From NCBI RefSeq assembly GCF_000196675.2, contig NC_015312.1, forward strand, positions 2,046,001 through 2,110,000: 64,000 nucleotides of DNA, read 5' to 3'. The position numbers and the translations under genes are program-made. Numbering within the stretch: the stretch's first letter is position 1; every line of letters starts with the position of its first letter. Below the pieces are notes generated by a model. The model worked only from the letters and a program-made list of their open reading frames with translations. It made no database searches and was not told the DNA's origin. Below, one piece after another: positions 46,893 through 57,772 of this stretch. This stretch comes from Pseudonocardia benzenivorans CB1190. Lineage in GTDB: Bacteria; Actinomycetota; Actinomycetes; Mycobacteriales; Pseudonocardiaceae.

Positions 46893-47549
46893 AGCCAGCA
46901 GGATAGTGGCCCGCGTTCCGCGGGCCTGCCGGCGGAGATGCGGCGCGGTGCGCCGACGTCGATGACGTTGTCGGACTCCGTGTACGAGCGGCTGCTCCAG
47001 CAGCGGATCATCGTCCTCGGCCAGCAGGTCGACGACGACATCGCCAACCGGATCGCCGCCCAGATGCTGCTGCTGTCGGCGGAGGACCCGACGGCCGACA
47101 TCGCTCTCTACATCAACTCCCCGGGTGGTTCGGTGACGGCCGGCATGGCCATCTTCGACACCATGGAGTTCATCGAGTGCGACGTGGCCACCTACGCGAT
47201 GGGCCTGGCCGCCTCGATGGGGCAGTTCCTGCTCTCGGCGGGCACCCGGGGGAAGCGCTACGCGCTGCCGCACTGCCAGATCCTCATGCACCAGCCGTCG
47301 GCGGGTGTCGGCGGCACCGAGTCCGACATCGCGATCCAGGCCGAGCTGTTCCGCCGGCACAAGCGCGAGATGGCCGAGCTGATCGCGGGCCACACGGGCC
47401 AGACCGTCGAGAAGATCACCGCCGACTTCGACCGCGACCGCTGGTTCTCGGCCCAGGAGGCGCTGGAGTACGGCTTCGTCGACCACGTGATCTCGCGGGC
47501 CGGGCAGCTGCCCGACGCCGCATCGAACGGGAACGGGAGTGCCCAGTGA
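46890..47549 (+). CDS. clpP1: ATP-dependent Clp protease proteolytic subunit 1
   Basis: ClpP1 forms with ClpP2 the mixed tetradecameric protease used by ClpX and ClpC. From GTG 46890 the product is 219 aa, with Ser109 in GLAASMGQF, His134 in ILMHQPSAG and a downstream Asp completing the triad. The upstream frame is open through two more GTG starts and would add up to 49 unrelated residues, so I prefer the third start, which has GGAGGG 4 nt before it. A ClgR box and a -10 element lie upstream. The gene overlaps clpP2 by 4 nt (GTGA). Confidence 0.96.
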   Translation: MSQQDSGPRSAGLPAEMRRGAPTSMTLSDSVYERLLQQRIIVLGQQVDDDIANRIAAQMLLLSAEDPTADIALYINSPGGSVTAGMAIFDTMEFIECDVATYAMGLAASMGQFLLSAGTRGKRYALPHCQILMHQPSAGVGGTESDIAIQAELFRRHKREMAELIAGHTGQTVEKITADFDRDRWFSAQEALEYGFVDHVISRAGQLPDAASNGNGSAQ

Positions 47550-48172
47550 GTTTCGAGATGCCGAGCTCCCGCTACGTGCTGCCCTCGTTCGTCGAGCGCA
47601 CGAGCTACGGGGTCAAGGAGTCCAACCCGTACAACAAGCTCTTCGAGGAGCGCATCATCTTCCTCGGCGTGCAGATCGACGACGCGTCGGCCAACGACGT
47701 CATGGCGCAGCTGCTGTGCCTGGAGTCCGCGGACCCCGACCGTGAGATCAGCATGTACATCAACTCGCCGGGCGGGTCGTTCACCTCGCTGATGGCGATC
47801 TACGACACGATGCAGTTCATCCGGCCCGACATCCAGACCGTCTGCCTCGGGCAGGCGGCGTCGGCGGCCGCGGTGCTGCTCGCCGCCGGTACCCCGGGCC
47901 GCCGCCTCGCGGTGCAGAACGCCCGGATCCTGATCCACCAGCCGGCCACCGAGGGCTTCTACGGCCAGGTGTCCGACCTGGAGATCCAGGCCGCGGAGAT
48001 CACGCGGATGCGGCGCCTGCTGGAGACGACGCTGGCCAAGCACAGCGGCCGCACCCCCGAGCAGGTGCACGACGACATCGAGCGCGACCGGATCCTCACC
48101 GCCGACGAGGCCAAGGAGTACGGCATCGTCGACGAGATCATCCAGAGCCGGAAGCTGTCGGCAGTCGGCTGA
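47546..48172 (+). CDS. clpP2: ATP-dependent Clp protease proteolytic subunit 2
   Basis: This second ClpP is 208 aa from GTG 47546, translationally coupled to clpP1. The active-site Ser lies in [10 protein letters not shown], the His in [10 protein letters not shown], and the Asp in the [12 protein letters not shown] region. The N-terminus [20 protein letters not shown] is typical of actinobacterial ClpP2, in which the propeptide is removed and the mature ring docks the ATPases. In mycobacteria clpP1 and clpP2 are both essential. Confidence 0.97.
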   Translation: MSFEMPSSRYVLPSFVERTSYGVKESNPYNKLFEERIIFLGVQIDDASANDVMAQLLCLESADPDREISMYINSPGGSFTSLMAIYDTMQFIRPDIQTVCLGQAASAAAVLLAAGTPGRRLAVQNARILIHQPATEGFYGQVSDLEIQAAEITRMRRLLETTLAKHSGRTPEQVHDDIERDRILTADEAKEYGIVDEIIQSRKLSAVG

Positions 48173-48346
48173 CCGGTTGTCGGCCCGGCGGGGCCGGCGG
48201 CGGGGTCGGCACGGCCCCGATACGACCGTCTGCCGAGCCGTTTCCCGATCGGAGCGTTTCGACGCTCCCCGGGAGGCGCGCTCGGCAGGTACCGTCACGA
48301 GCGGGCGCACCGCCGGGTGTGCCGGATGGGACTGGGGTCTGCACTC

Positions 48347-49627
<1,281 letters not shown>

Positions 49628-49643
49628 CGCTCACGCACCGCAC

Positions 49644-49675
49644 AACGCCGGCCTCCTGCCGAGGGGGCCGGCGTT
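49644..49675 (+). terminator. Terminator of clpX
   Basis: AACGCCGGCC (49644-49653) pairs with GGCCGGCGTT (49666-49675) around a loop of 12 nt. It begins 17 bp after the clpX stop and is followed by CTGCTGT. Confidence 0.8.
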
Positions 49676-49713
49676 CTGCTGTCCCGCACCGGGACGCCCT
49701 GCCTCCCACCCGC

Positions 49714-49826
49714 GCGCAACTTCCTCGCTGTCCGCCACCGAATTCGGCGCGCTGAGGTTGCGCCCGTCATCCCGTGCGCAACCTCTCTGCTGTGCGCGGG
49801 CGGATTCGGAGCAGGGGGGGTTGCGC
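49714..49826. repeat. Two GCGCAACCTC/GAGGTTGCGC hairpins in tandem
   Basis: The first pair is GCGCAACTTC (49714-49723) with GAGGTTGCGC (49754-49763), one G-U pair. The second is GCGCAACCTC (49776-49785) with GGTTGCGC ending at 49826, and extends imperfectly through CTGCT/AGCAG. A third half-site, GCGGAACCTC, follows near 49851. A related hairpin is at 61365-61406. The 274-bp space holds no gene. Confidence 0.75.
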
Positions 49827-49901
49827 TCGGGAGGCCGCGGGCGGAACCTCTCGCCCGTCGCCCGGCGGGACCCGGCCCGAGACCGCGGCGCCGACTGCGG
49901 G

Positions 49902-51107
49902 TCACTGGAGCAGGGCGTCGAGCTCGGCGTCGGCGTAGCCCAGCTCGGCGAGGACCTCGCGGGTGTGCGCGCCCAGGGCGGGGACCTCGCCGTCGGGGGC
50001 CGGCCAGGCCGAGGAGTCGACGGGCGGCAGGGCCATCGGCACCGGGGCGCCGCCGGGCACCGTGACCTGACGCCAGCGGTCGCGGGCGACGAGCTGCGGG
50101 TGTGCGGGTAGGTCGGCGACCAGCCCGACCCTGGTCCAGGCGATGTCGGCCTCGTCGAGCAACTCGCCCGCGCGCTCGGCGGTGATCGTCGCGAGCCGGC
50201 GGTCGATCTCGAAGTGCAGCGCGTCGCGGTGGGCGACGCGGTCGCGGACCGTCACGAAGCGGGGATCGGCGGCGAGCGCGGCGTCGCCGAGGACGACGGC
50301 GCACAGCCGGGCCCACTCCCGCTCGTTCTGGATCGCCAGGTGCACCGAGACGCCGTCGCCGCACGGGAAGGGCCCGTAGGGCGCGATCGACGGGTGGTGC
50401 CCACCGGTGCGCGGGGGAGGGGTGCCGGTGCCCAGCGCATAGAGCATCGGCTGGTGCATCCATTCGGTGAGCGCCTCGAGCAGTGAGATCCGCAGCGTCG
50501 CGCCCTCGCCGGTGCGCTCGCGGTGCAGCAGCGCGGCGAGGACCGCGGCGTGGACCTGCACGCCCGCGGCGATGTCGGCGACGGAGATGCCGGCCCTGGC
50601 GGTGACGGGCCCGTCACCGGTGAGCTCGAGCAGCCCTGCCTCGGACTGCATGAGCGCGTCGTAGGCCTTGCGCCCCGCGGCGGGCCCGCCGTCGCCGTAT
50701 CCGGTGAGCTCGCAGGTCACGAGCCGGGGGAGCCTGGCGCGCAGGGTGTCCCCGTCGAGACCGAGCCGGGCGGTGGCCCCGGGCCCGAGGTTGGCGAGCA
50801 CCACGTCGGCGGTCTCGACGAGCCGGTGCGCCGCGGCGAGCCCGGTGGGCGTCTTCAGGTCCAGCACCACGGAGCGCTTGCCGCGGTTGATCCAGGCGAA
50901 GTACGACGACACGTCGCCGCACGCGGTGTCGTAGTTGCGCGCGAAGTCGCCCCCTGGCCGTTCGACCTTGACGACGTCCGCGCCGAGGTCGGCGAGCAGC
51001 CGCCCGGCGTAGGGGACGGACACGGCGTGGTCGAACGTCACGACGCGGACGCCGTCGAGGGGACGCGGGCCGGTGCGGGGGCGCAGGTCGTCGGAGGGGA
51101 GCGTCAT
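49902..51107 (-). CDS. CaiB/BaiF CoA-transferase family protein (formyl-CoA transferase-like)
   Basis: The 401-aa protein starts at ATG 51107 and is a class III CoA transferase. It has [32 protein letters not shown] (adjoining motifs), the [13 protein letters not shown] segment, and the catalytic Asp in [13 protein letters not shown], as in formyl- and succinyl-CoA transferases. The [21 protein letters not shown] segment is typical of the C-terminal domain. It is divergent from an OFA oxalate/formate-type antiporter, so an oxalate- or related-dicarboxylate CoA transfer is plausible. No oxalyl-CoA decarboxylase gene is seen. Confidence 0.88.
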   Translation of the reverse strand: MTLPSDDLRPRTGPRPLDGVRVVTFDHAVSVPYAGRLLADLGADVVKVERPGGDFARNYDTACGDVSSYFAWINRGKRSVVLDLKTPTGLAAAHRLVETADVVLANLGPGATARLGLDGDTLRARLPRLVTCELTGYGDGGPAAGRKAYDALMQSEAGLLELTGDGPVTARAGISVADIAAGVQVHAAVLAALLHRERTGEGATLRISLLEALTEWMHQPMLYALGTGTPPPRTGGHHPSIAPYGPFPCGDGVSVHLAIQNEREWARLCAVVLGDAALAADPRFVTVRDRVAHRDALHFEIDRRLATITAERAGELLDEADIAWTRVGLVADLPAHPQLVARDRWRQVTVPGGAPVPMALPPVDSSAWPAPDGEVPALGAHTREVLAELGYADAELDALLQ

Positions 51108-51262
51108 GGGCCGAGCCAAGCACGCGGCGCCCGGGGGGTCGTGGCCGGACCCGGCGCGCGGGCCGAACAGGATGTTTCGGGCAGCAGGCGCTTCCGCGCT
51201 GCGGTCGTCCCGCTGCTCACATACGTTCGGCCGACTCGGTCCCGTTCGAGGGAGATGTGCCG

Positions 51263-52672
51263 ATGACGACGTCGCAGGGCCACGCTGCCGGTTTCCTCAC
51301 GCGAGAGCGGATCATCGCGCGTCCCGGCTGGAGCCGCTGGCTCATCCCGCCCGCGGCGCTGGCGGTGCACCTGTCGATCGGGCAGGCCTACGCGTGGAGC
51401 GTGTTCAAGACGCCGCTGGAGAAGGGCCTGAACATCTCCGGTGTCGCGAGCTCGCTGCCGTTCCAGCTGGGCATCGTGATGCTCGGGCTGTCGGCGGCGG
51501 TGTTCGGCACGCGCGTCGACCGCAACGGCCCCCGCTGGGCGATGCTGGTGTCGTCGGCATGCTTCGTGACGGGCTTCCTGATCGCGGCGCTGGGGGTGTG
51601 GACGCGGCAGTACTGGCTGGTCGTCCTGGGCTACGGCGGGGTGGGCGGGATCGGGCTGGGGATCGGCTACATCTCGCCGGTCTCGACGCTGATCAAGTGG
51701 TTCCCCGACCGCCCGGGGATGGCCACCGGCATCGCGATCATGGGCTTCGGCGGCGGCGCGCTGATCGCGGCGCCGTGGTCGGCGTCGATGCTCTCGGCGT
51801 TCGGGGCGACGGGGAACACGCCCGACCCGGACGGCATCGCGCTGACCTTCCTGATCATGGGGCTGGCGTACGCGGTGTTCATGTCGGCCGGCTGGCTGCT
51901 CATCCGCGTCCCGGCCGACGACTGGCGCCCGGCCGGCTGGGACCCGGCGACCCGCAAGACGGGCAAGCTGATCACGACCGGCGGGGTGTCGGCCGCCAAC
52001 GCGATCAAGACGCCGCAGTTCTGGCTGCTGTGGGTCGTGCTGTGCTTCAACGTGACCGCGGGCATCGGCATCCTGGAGAAGGCCGCCCCGATCTTCAGCG
52101 ACTTCTTCGCCGGCTCGAACCCGGCGGCGTCGTTCGCGGCCGCGGCGGCGGGCTTCGCGGCGTTGCTGTCGCTCGCGAACATGTTGGGCCGCTTCGTGTG
52201 GTCGTCGGCGTCGGACGTCATCGGGCGCAAGAACATCTACCGGATGTACCTGGGCGTCGGCGCGGTCCTCTACCTCGTCATCGAGCTGACGACCAACGCG
52301 AACAAGGTGCTGTTCCTGATCTGCGCGATGCTGATCCTCTCGTTCTACGGGGCGGGGTTCGCGACGGCCCCGGCCTACCTGCGCGACCTGTTCGGCACCT
52401 ACGAGGTCGGCGCCATCCACGGCCGGCTGCTCACGGCGTGGTCGGTGGCGGGTGTGCTCGGGCCGATGATCGTCAACGCGATCGCGGACGCCCACCGTGA
52501 CGAGGCGGGCCCGGCGCGGTACACGACGTCGTTCATCATCATGATCGTCCTGCTCGTCGTCGGCTTCGTGGCCAACGAGCTGATCAAGCCGGTCGATCCG
52601 CGCTGGCACGAGAAGGACGGCACGGCACCCGAGGTCGGGGCCGGTGCGGACACGGGGGAGGTGAACCGATGA
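51263..52672 (+). CDS. OFA family MFS antiporter (oxalate/formate type)
   Basis: The 469-aa transporter has twelve hydrophobic segments and OFA features: LSIGQAYAWSVFKTPLEKGL, STLIKWFPDRPGMATGIAIMGFGGGALI and GRFVWSSASDVIGRKN. GAGGGAG lies 8 nt before ATG 51263, better than the GTG at 51257. Family members swap oxalate for formate or carry related monocarboxylates. It is coupled to a 44-aa small protein by ATGA and divergent from a CoA transferase gene, suggesting a joint uptake and activation step. Confidence 0.93.
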   Translation: MTTSQGHAAGFLTRERIIARPGWSRWLIPPAALAVHLSIGQAYAWSVFKTPLEKGLNISGVASSLPFQLGIVMLGLSAAVFGTRVDRNGPRWAMLVSSACFVTGFLIAALGVWTRQYWLVVLGYGGVGGIGLGIGYISPVSTLIKWFPDRPGMATGIAIMGFGGGALIAAPWSASMLSAFGATGNTPDPDGIALTFLIMGLAYAVFMSAGWLLIRVPADDWRPAGWDPATRKTGKLITTGGVSAANAIKTPQFWLLWVVLCFNVTAGIGILEKAAPIFSDFFAGSNPAASFAAAAAGFAALLSLANMLGRFVWSSASDVIGRKNIYRMYLGVGAVLYLVIELTTNANKVLFLICAMLILSFYGAGFATAPAYLRDLFGTYEVGAIHGRLLTAWSVAGVLGPMIVNAIADAHRDEAGPARYTTSFIIMIVLLVVGFVANELIKPVDPRWHEKDGTAPEVGAGADTGEVNR

Positions 52673-52803
52673 CGGGTCCGCGGGATCAGGAGCGCCCGGT
52701 CCCGCCGGTGCTGGTCGTGCTGGCGTGGCTGTGGGTGGCGGTGCCGTTCGCCTACGGGCTGTGGCAGTTGCTGATCAAGCTCCCGGCGCTGTTCGGCGGG
52801 TGA
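52669..52803 (+). CDS. MFS transporter small subunit, 44 aa
   Basis: The ATG overlaps the transporter stop (ATGA at 52669-52672). The protein is MTGPRDQERPVPPVL followed by one hydrophobic helix with three Trp (VVLAWLWVAVPFAYGLWQLL) and a short tail. This is the known but little-studied small protein found directly after OFA-type genes in many bacteria. One transmembrane helix and strict coupling suggest that it assembles with or stabilises the transporter. It is too short for most gene finders. Confidence 0.85.
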   Translation: MTGPRDQERPVPPVLVVLAWLWVAVPFAYGLWQLLIKLPALFGG

Positions 52804-52875
52804 GGAATCGTCCGACCGTCTGATTGGTGCCTGTTCGGCTGTATCGGACGTTCGGACGTCCCGGCTAGCGTTCCG

Positions 52876-53494
52876 ATGGGCCGGGTGGCGACGGCGAGCA
52901 TGATCGGCACCATCATCGAGTTCTACGACTTCTTCAGCTACGGCACCGCCGCCGCGCTGGTGTTCAACACGGTCTACTTCCCCGAGCTCGTTGCCGCGCA
53001 GGGGACCGCCCTCGCGGTGTCGCGTTCGTCGCGCGGCCGTTCGGCTCGGTCCTGTTCGGGCACTTCGGCGACCGGATCGGCCGCAGACGCACCCTCGTGT
53101 CGACGCTGCTGCTCATGGGCATCTCCACGCTCCTGATCGGGGCGCTGCCTGGCGCGGGCACGCTCGGCGTGTCGGCGCCGGTGCGCTGGTGGTGCTCCGC
53201 GTCGCGCAGGGGCTCGCCGTCGGCGGCGAGTGGGCGGGCGCGACCCTGCTGACGGCGGAGAACCCCCCATCCGGCAAGCGCGGCGGCTACGCGGCGTTCC
53301 CCCAGCTCGCGGGGGTGCTCGGCGGCGCCGTCACGCCGCTGCTCGCCACGCTGCTCGTGCCGCAGTTCGGCGGCTTCGCCGTGGGGCTCTACCTGGCGTT
53401 CGTGGCGGTCGTCAGCACGGTGGCCTCGCTACTGGTGCACGAGACGCGCCATGCCGGCCTCGCGGCCGAGCCGGTGGGTGCGGCCCGCGTGTGA
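52876..53494 (+). pseudogene. MHS-family MFS transporter, decayed
   Basis: Three blocks in different frames make a recognisable metabolite:H+ symporter. Block one (from 52876) has [21 protein letters not shown], block two (about 53020-53175) has [21 protein letters not shown], and block three (about 53180-53494) has [17 protein letters not shown] and a C-terminus YLAFVAVVSTVASLLVHETR. Two frameshifts and an internal deletion remove roughly TM5 to TM10, as SGKRGGYAAFPQLAG runs straight into the last helices. The fragment is 619 bp instead of about 1.3 kb, so it is beyond repair by a single base. Confidence 0.85.
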
Positions 53495-53522
53495 GCCCGC
53501 CGCCGCCGGGTACGTTGCCGGC

Positions 53523-53831
53523 GTGAGCGACGATTCGAGAGCCATGTCCGAGTGGGTCACCGCTGTGCGCCGTGAGCTGGGGTTGGAGGACACCCTCGAC
53601 GCCGACGCCCTCGTCGACCAGGTGCTCGACCTGACCGCCGACGTCGCGCACGGCGTCAGCAGGCCCGCCGCGCCGGTCACCGCGTTCCTCCTCGGCATCG
53701 CCGCGGGCCGCGCCGACGACCTGACCGTCTCCGTGAACGACTTCGCCGGCATCGTCTCGCGGCTGGCCGAGGGCTGGGGCGCCGACGCCGAACGCGCCGT
53801 CCCCGCCAACGACCAGGCGCAGCGGGGCTGA
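53523..53831 (+). CDS. DUF6457 domain protein, 102 aa
   Basis: GTG 53523 has TACGTT 6 nt upstream, so it is probably leaderless. The product carries the DUF6457 pattern: WVTAVRRELGLEDTLDADALVDQVLDLTADVAHGVSRPAAPVTAFLLGIAAGR, quoted as one pattern of short motifs, and a later IVSRLAEGWG helix. Such proteins often stand next to, or fused to, molybdopterin-guanine dinucleotide biosynthesis proteins; none is here. It is cytosolic and has no assigned activity. Confidence 0.8.
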   Translation: MSDDSRAMSEWVTAVRRELGLEDTLDADALVDQVLDLTADVAHGVSRPAAPVTAFLLGIAAGRADDLTVSVNDFAGIVSRLAEGWGADAERAVPANDQAQRG

Positions 53832-53848
53832 GCCGGGCAGCCGGGCGC

Positions 53849-54349
53849 TCAGTCCGCGACGGCCATGTGGGCGATGACCTTCGTCGGGCGGATGCGCACG
53901 ACGAGCTCGCCGGGCACGCCGTTGCGCCGGCCGTACTCGGCGGCCCGCTCGGCGCCCATGTAGCGCGCACCGAGCGCGGTCGCCGTGCGGACCAGCTCCG
54001 CGGGGTCCTCCGAGAGTTCGGCGACGCCCTGGACCTGCACGAACGCGAACGGCGGCGCGGACACGTCGACCACGAGCGACACCCGCGGGTCGCGCGCGAG
54101 TGCCCGGCCCTTCGAGGTGGTGGCCCCGGTGTTGAACACGAGCGCGCCGTCCTCGACGAGGAACCAGACCGGCGCGGCGAGCGCCCGCCCGTCGGCGGCG
54201 GTCCAGGCGAGCACGCCGGTCCGCGTGCCCGCGGACAGGAACTCGACCACCTCGGGGGACAGGACGGCGGGGGTCAGGGCGGCGGGGGTCAGGGCGGCGG
54301 AGGTCAGGACGGCGGGGGTCAGGACGGCGGGCGCGTCCGGGCTGCTCAT
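53849..54349 (-). CDS. Pyridoxamine 5'-phosphate oxidase (PPOX) family protein
   Basis: The 166-aa protein from ATG 54349 is a split-beta-barrel flavin/F420-binding protein: GVLAWTAADGRALAAPVWFLVEDGALVF, then RALARDPRVSLVVDVSAPPFAFVQVQGVAEL, given as family pattern only, and AHMAVAD at the end. The first ~25 residues are a pentapeptide repeat LTPAV/LTPAA, which has no counterpart in the fold and comes from a 15-bp tandem repeat. The cofactor may be FMN or F420. It is divergent from the C39-like gene. Confidence 0.83.
   Translation of the reverse strand: MSSPDAPAVLTPAVLTSAALTPAALTPAVLSPEVVEFLSAGTRTGVLAWTAADGRALAAPVWFLVEDGALVFNTGATTSKGRALARDPRVSLVVDVSAPPFAFVQVQGVAELSEDPAELVRTATALGARYMGAERAAEYGRRNGVPGELVVRIRPTKVIAHMAVAD
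54258..54332. repeat. 15-bp tandem repeat, five copies, inside the PPOX gene
   Basis: Five near-identical 15-bp units related to GTCAGGGCGGCGGGG fill 54258-54332. On the minus strand each encodes one L-T/S-P/S-A-V/A unit at the N-terminus of the PPOX-type protein. Because the unit is a multiple of three, copy number can change without loss of frame. Confidence 0.9.
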
Positions 54350-54388
54350 GCCCGCCCGAACCGCCCGCGTCCGGGATAGATTCCCGGC

Positions 54389-55105
54389 GTGCGAACCGTC
54401 TCCGGGCTCGGGCGCCGGGTACAGACCCTGTTCGGGGACTCGGCGGCGGTCGCCCCGAGCGGCTCGACGCCGTCGCTGCGGCGCCTCGCCGCGGCGCCGG
54501 GACGGCCGCTGGTCGGCACCGAGCCGGGTGTCCAGGTCCGCGACGGCGTCCGGCTCGACCAGGTCGACGGCACGACGTGCGGCAGCGCGGTGCTGGTCGC
54601 GCTCGCCGCGTGGGCGGCGCCCGACGAGCTGCGCAGGCTCGATCCCGGTGGGCCGGACCCGGTCGTCGGCGGCGTCCGGCAGGGCTTCGGCGCCCGCTAC
54701 GACGCGCGGCAGAAGCAGGTCCACCGCGAGACCAACCGGGTGTGGCCGCAGGCGCTGGGCACGACGCCGTGGGCGATGGTCCGCTGGCTCGCCCGCAACG
54801 TCCCGGCGGCCGGCCGGTACCGCGTACGCCTTGTCGACGACAGCTCGGCGCAGGACATCGGGCCGCTCGTCGCCGAGGTCACCGCCGCGCTGGCCGCGGG
54901 CAGGCCCGTTCCGCTGCTGGTCGGCACCGTCGTGCCCCGGCACTACTGCCTGGCGCTCGCGGCCCGCGGCGACGGCGGCTGGAACGTCTACGAACCGACG
55001 TCCGGGCAGGTCAGAGCGCTGGACCCGGCCCTGGTCGGGCACCGTGCGCTCGCCCCGGTGCTGGGCTTCGACCACCTGCACGCGGTCCTGCTGCCGGCGG
55101 CGTGA
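54389..55105 (+). CDS. C39-like papain-fold protein
   Basis: GTG 54389 has TAGATT 6 nt upstream, so it is probably leaderless. The 238-aa protein has a Cys in QVDGTTCGSAVLVAL, after a typical Gln/Thr lead, and a later His in VVPRHYCLALAARGDGGWNVYEPTSG. This Cys...His-x-n-Asp/Asn order and spacing fit a C39-like or BtrH/NlpC-type papain fold. There is no signal peptide or transporter domain, so it is not a bacteriocin-exporter peptidase. Its substrate is unknown. Confidence 0.6.
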   Translation: MRTVSGLGRRVQTLFGDSAAVAPSGSTPSLRRLAAAPGRPLVGTEPGVQVRDGVRLDQVDGTTCGSAVLVALAAWAAPDELRRLDPGGPDPVVGGVRQGFGARYDARQKQVHRETNRVWPQALGTTPWAMVRWLARNVPAAGRYRVRLVDDSSAQDIGPLVAEVTAALAAGRPVPLLVGTVVPRHYCLALAARGDGGWNVYEPTSGQVRALDPALVGHRALAPVLGFDHLHAVLLPAA

Positions 55106-55147
55106 GCCGCCGCAAACCGGATGCGCCGGGCTCGTAGACTTGACAGC

Positions 55148-57772
55148 GTGACCGAGACCCTCCCACCGCGCACGTCCGACCTACCCGCCAAGTGGAACCC
55201 GGGCGAGGTAGAGGGCGGCATGTACCAGCGGTGGGTCGAGCGCGGCTACTTCGAGGCCGATCCGTCGTCGGACCGGCCGCCGTACTGCATCGCGATCCCG
55301 CCGCCCAACGTCACGGGCAGCCTGCACCTGGGCCACGCGATGGACCACACGCTCATCGACATCCTGACCCGGCGGCGCCGGATGCAGGGGTACGACACGC
55401 TGTGGCTGCCCGGCATGGACCACGCCGGCATCGCCACGCAGAGCGTCGTCGAGCGCAGGCTGGCCGATGCGGGCGAGCCGACCCGTCGTGAGCTGGGCCG
55501 CGAGGAGTTCGTCCGGCGCGTCTGGGAGTGGAAGGCCGAGTCGGGCGGCGCGATCCTCGGCCAGATGAAGCGGCTGGGCGACGGCGTCGACTGGTCGCGC
55601 GAGCGCTTCACCCTCGACGAGGGGCTGTCGCGCGCGGTCCAGACCGTCTTCAAGCGGATGTTCGACGACGGCCTGATCTACCGGGCCGAGCGGCTGGTCA
55701 ACTGGTCGCCCGCGCTGCAGAGCGCGATCAGCGACATCGAGGTCGACCACAAGGAGGTCGAGGGCGAGCTCGTCTCCATGCGCTACGGCGACGGGGACGC
55801 CGAGATCGTCGTCGCCACCACGCGGGTCGAGACGATGCTGGGCGACACCGGGGTCGCCGTCCACCCGGACGACGAGCGCTACGCCCACCTCGTCGGCAGG
55901 ACCGTCCGGATGCCGATCACCGGCCGCGACATCCCGGTCGTCGCCGACCCGTACGTCGACCCGGAGTTCGGGTCCGGCGCGGTCAAGATCACCCCGGCGC
56001 ACGACCCCAACGACTTCGAGATGGGCAGGCGCCACGGCCTGCCGATGCCGACGATCATGGACGAGTCCGGCCGCATCACGGGCACGGGCACGCGGTTCGA
56101 CGGCATGGACCGGTTCGCCGCGCGCGAGGCCGTCCGCGAGGAGCTGCGGGCGCAGGGCCGGATCGTCGCCGAGAAGCGGCCCTACGTCCACAGCGTCGGG
56201 CACGACTCGCGCACGGGCGTCGTCATCGAGCCGCGGTTGTCGCTGCAGTGGTTCGTCCGGGTCGAGGCGCTGGCCAAGGCGGCCGGCGACGCGGTGCGCA
56301 ACGGCGACACCACGATCCACCCGGCCGACATGTCCGCCCGGTTCTTCGACTGGGTCGACAACATGCACGACTGGTGCATCTCCCGGCAGCTGTGGTGGGG
56401 CCACCGCATCCCGGTCTGGTACGGGCCCGACGGCGAGACCGTGTGCGTCGGCCCCGACGAGGAGCCCCCCACGGGCGAGGGCTGGGCCCGCGACGAGGAC
56501 GTCCTCGACACCTGGTTCTCCTCGGGCCTGTGGCCGTTCTCCACGCTCGGCTGGCCGGACAAGACCGAGGACCTCGAGCGCTACTACCCGACGTCCGCGC
56601 TGGTCACCGGCTACGACATCCTGTTCTTCTGGGTCGTCCGGATGATGATGTTCGGCACCTACGCGATGGGCGCCACCCCGTTCCGGCACGTCTACCTGCA
56701 CGGCCTGATCCGCGACGAGCACGGCCGCAAGATGTCGAAGTCCAAGGGCAACGTCATCGACCCGCTCGAGCTGATCGACGCCTACGGCGCCGACGCGCTG
56801 CGGTTCACCATCGCCCGCGGGTCCAACCCGGGCACCGACATGTCGCTGTCCGACGAGTGGGTCGCCGCGTCGCGCAACTTCACCACGAAGCTGTGGAACG
56901 CCACCCGGTTCGCGATCGCCAACGGCGCGGACGCGGCCGCGGGCCTGCCCGCGACGGAGTCGCTGACCGACGCCGACCGGTGGATCCTCGGCCGGCTGCA
57001 CCAGGTCCGCCAGCAGACCGACGCGCTGCTGGAGGACTTCCAGTTCGCCAAGGCCACCGAGGGCCTGTTCCACTTCACGTGGGACGAGCTGTGCGACTGG
57101 TACATCGAGCTGGCCAAGCCGCAGCTGGCCGACCCGGCGAGCACCACCGCCGCGAACACCCGGGCGGTCCTGGGGCACGTCCTCGACGCGCTGTTGCGGC
57201 TGCTGCACCCGATCGTCCCGTTCGTCACCGAGGCGCTGTGGACGGGCCTGACCGGCGGCGAGTCCGTCGTCGTCGCGGCGTGGCCGACCGACGCGGGCCT
57301 GGCCGCCGACCCCGCGGCCACCGAGCGGGTCCTCGCCGTGCAGCGGCTGATCACCGAGGTCCGCCGCTTCCGTACCGAGCAGGGCCTGCCCGACCGGCGC
57401 TCGGTCGCCGCGAAGCTCGGTGGCCTCGAGGCCGCCGGCCTGGCCGGCCACGAGCGGGCGGTCCGGTTCCTCACCCGCCTCGACGAGCCGGGCGACGACT
57501 TCGCCCCGACGGCGACCGTGGAGATCGGCAACACCCACGTCGAGATCGACACGTCGGGCGCGATCGACGTCGCCGCCGAGCGGGCCCGGCTGGGTCGCGA
57601 CCTCGCCGCGGCGCAGAAGGAGCTCGACGCCGCCGAGAAGAAGCTCGGGAACCCCAAGTTCACCGAGAAGGCCCCGGCGAACGTCGTCGACGGCATCCGG
57701 GCGCGCCGGGAGGCGGCCGCGGCCGACATCGCCCGCGTCACCGCGCGGCTCGAGGCACTGCCGTCCTCGTGA
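55148..57772 (+). CDS. valS: Valine--tRNA ligase
   Basis: ValS charges tRNA-Val and edits mischarged threonine. The 874-aa protein has HLGH at residues 60-63, KMSKS starting at 528, the CP1 editing domain ([19 protein letters not shown]), the tRNA-binding helical domain and a C-terminal coiled coil rich in Ala/Glu/Lys. GTG 55148 has TAGACT 7 nt upstream, so the mRNA starts at the codon; no T-box or leader is possible. It overlaps folC by 4 nt (GTGA). Confidence 0.98.
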   Translation: MTETLPPRTSDLPAKWNPGEVEGGMYQRWVERGYFEADPSSDRPPYCIAIPPPNVTGSLHLGHAMDHTLIDILTRRRRMQGYDTLWLPGMDHAGIATQSVVERRLADAGEPTRRELGREEFVRRVWEWKAESGGAILGQMKRLGDGVDWSRERFTLDEGLSRAVQTVFKRMFDDGLIYRAERLVNWSPALQSAISDIEVDHKEVEGELVSMRYGDGDAEIVVATTRVETMLGDTGVAVHPDDERYAHLVGRTVRMPITGRDIPVVADPYVDPEFGSGAVKITPAHDPNDFEMGRRHGLPMPTIMDESGRITGTGTRFDGMDRFAAREAVREELRAQGRIVAEKRPYVHSVGHDSRTGVVIEPRLSLQWFVRVEALAKAAGDAVRNGDTTIHPADMSARFFDWVDNMHDWCISRQLWWGHRIPVWYGPDGETVCVGPDEEPPTGEGWARDEDVLDTWFSSGLWPFSTLGWPDKTEDLERYYPTSALVTGYDILFFWVVRMMMFGTYAMGATPFRHVYLHGLIRDEHGRKMSKSKGNVIDPLELIDAYGADALRFTIARGSNPGTDMSLSDEWVAASRNFTTKLWNATRFAIANGADAAAGLPATESLTDADRWILGRLHQVRQQTDALLEDFQFAKATEGLFHFTWDELCDWYIELAKPQLADPASTTAANTRAVLGHVLDALLRLLHPIVPFVTEALWTGLTGGESVVVAAWPTDAGLAADPAATERVLAVQRLITEVRRFRTEQGLPDRRSVAAKLGGLEAAGLAGHERAVRFLTRLDEPGDDFAPTATVEIGNTHVEIDTSGAIDVAAERARLGRDLAAAQKELDAAEKKLGNPKFTEKAPANVVDGIRARREAAAADIARVTARLEALPSS

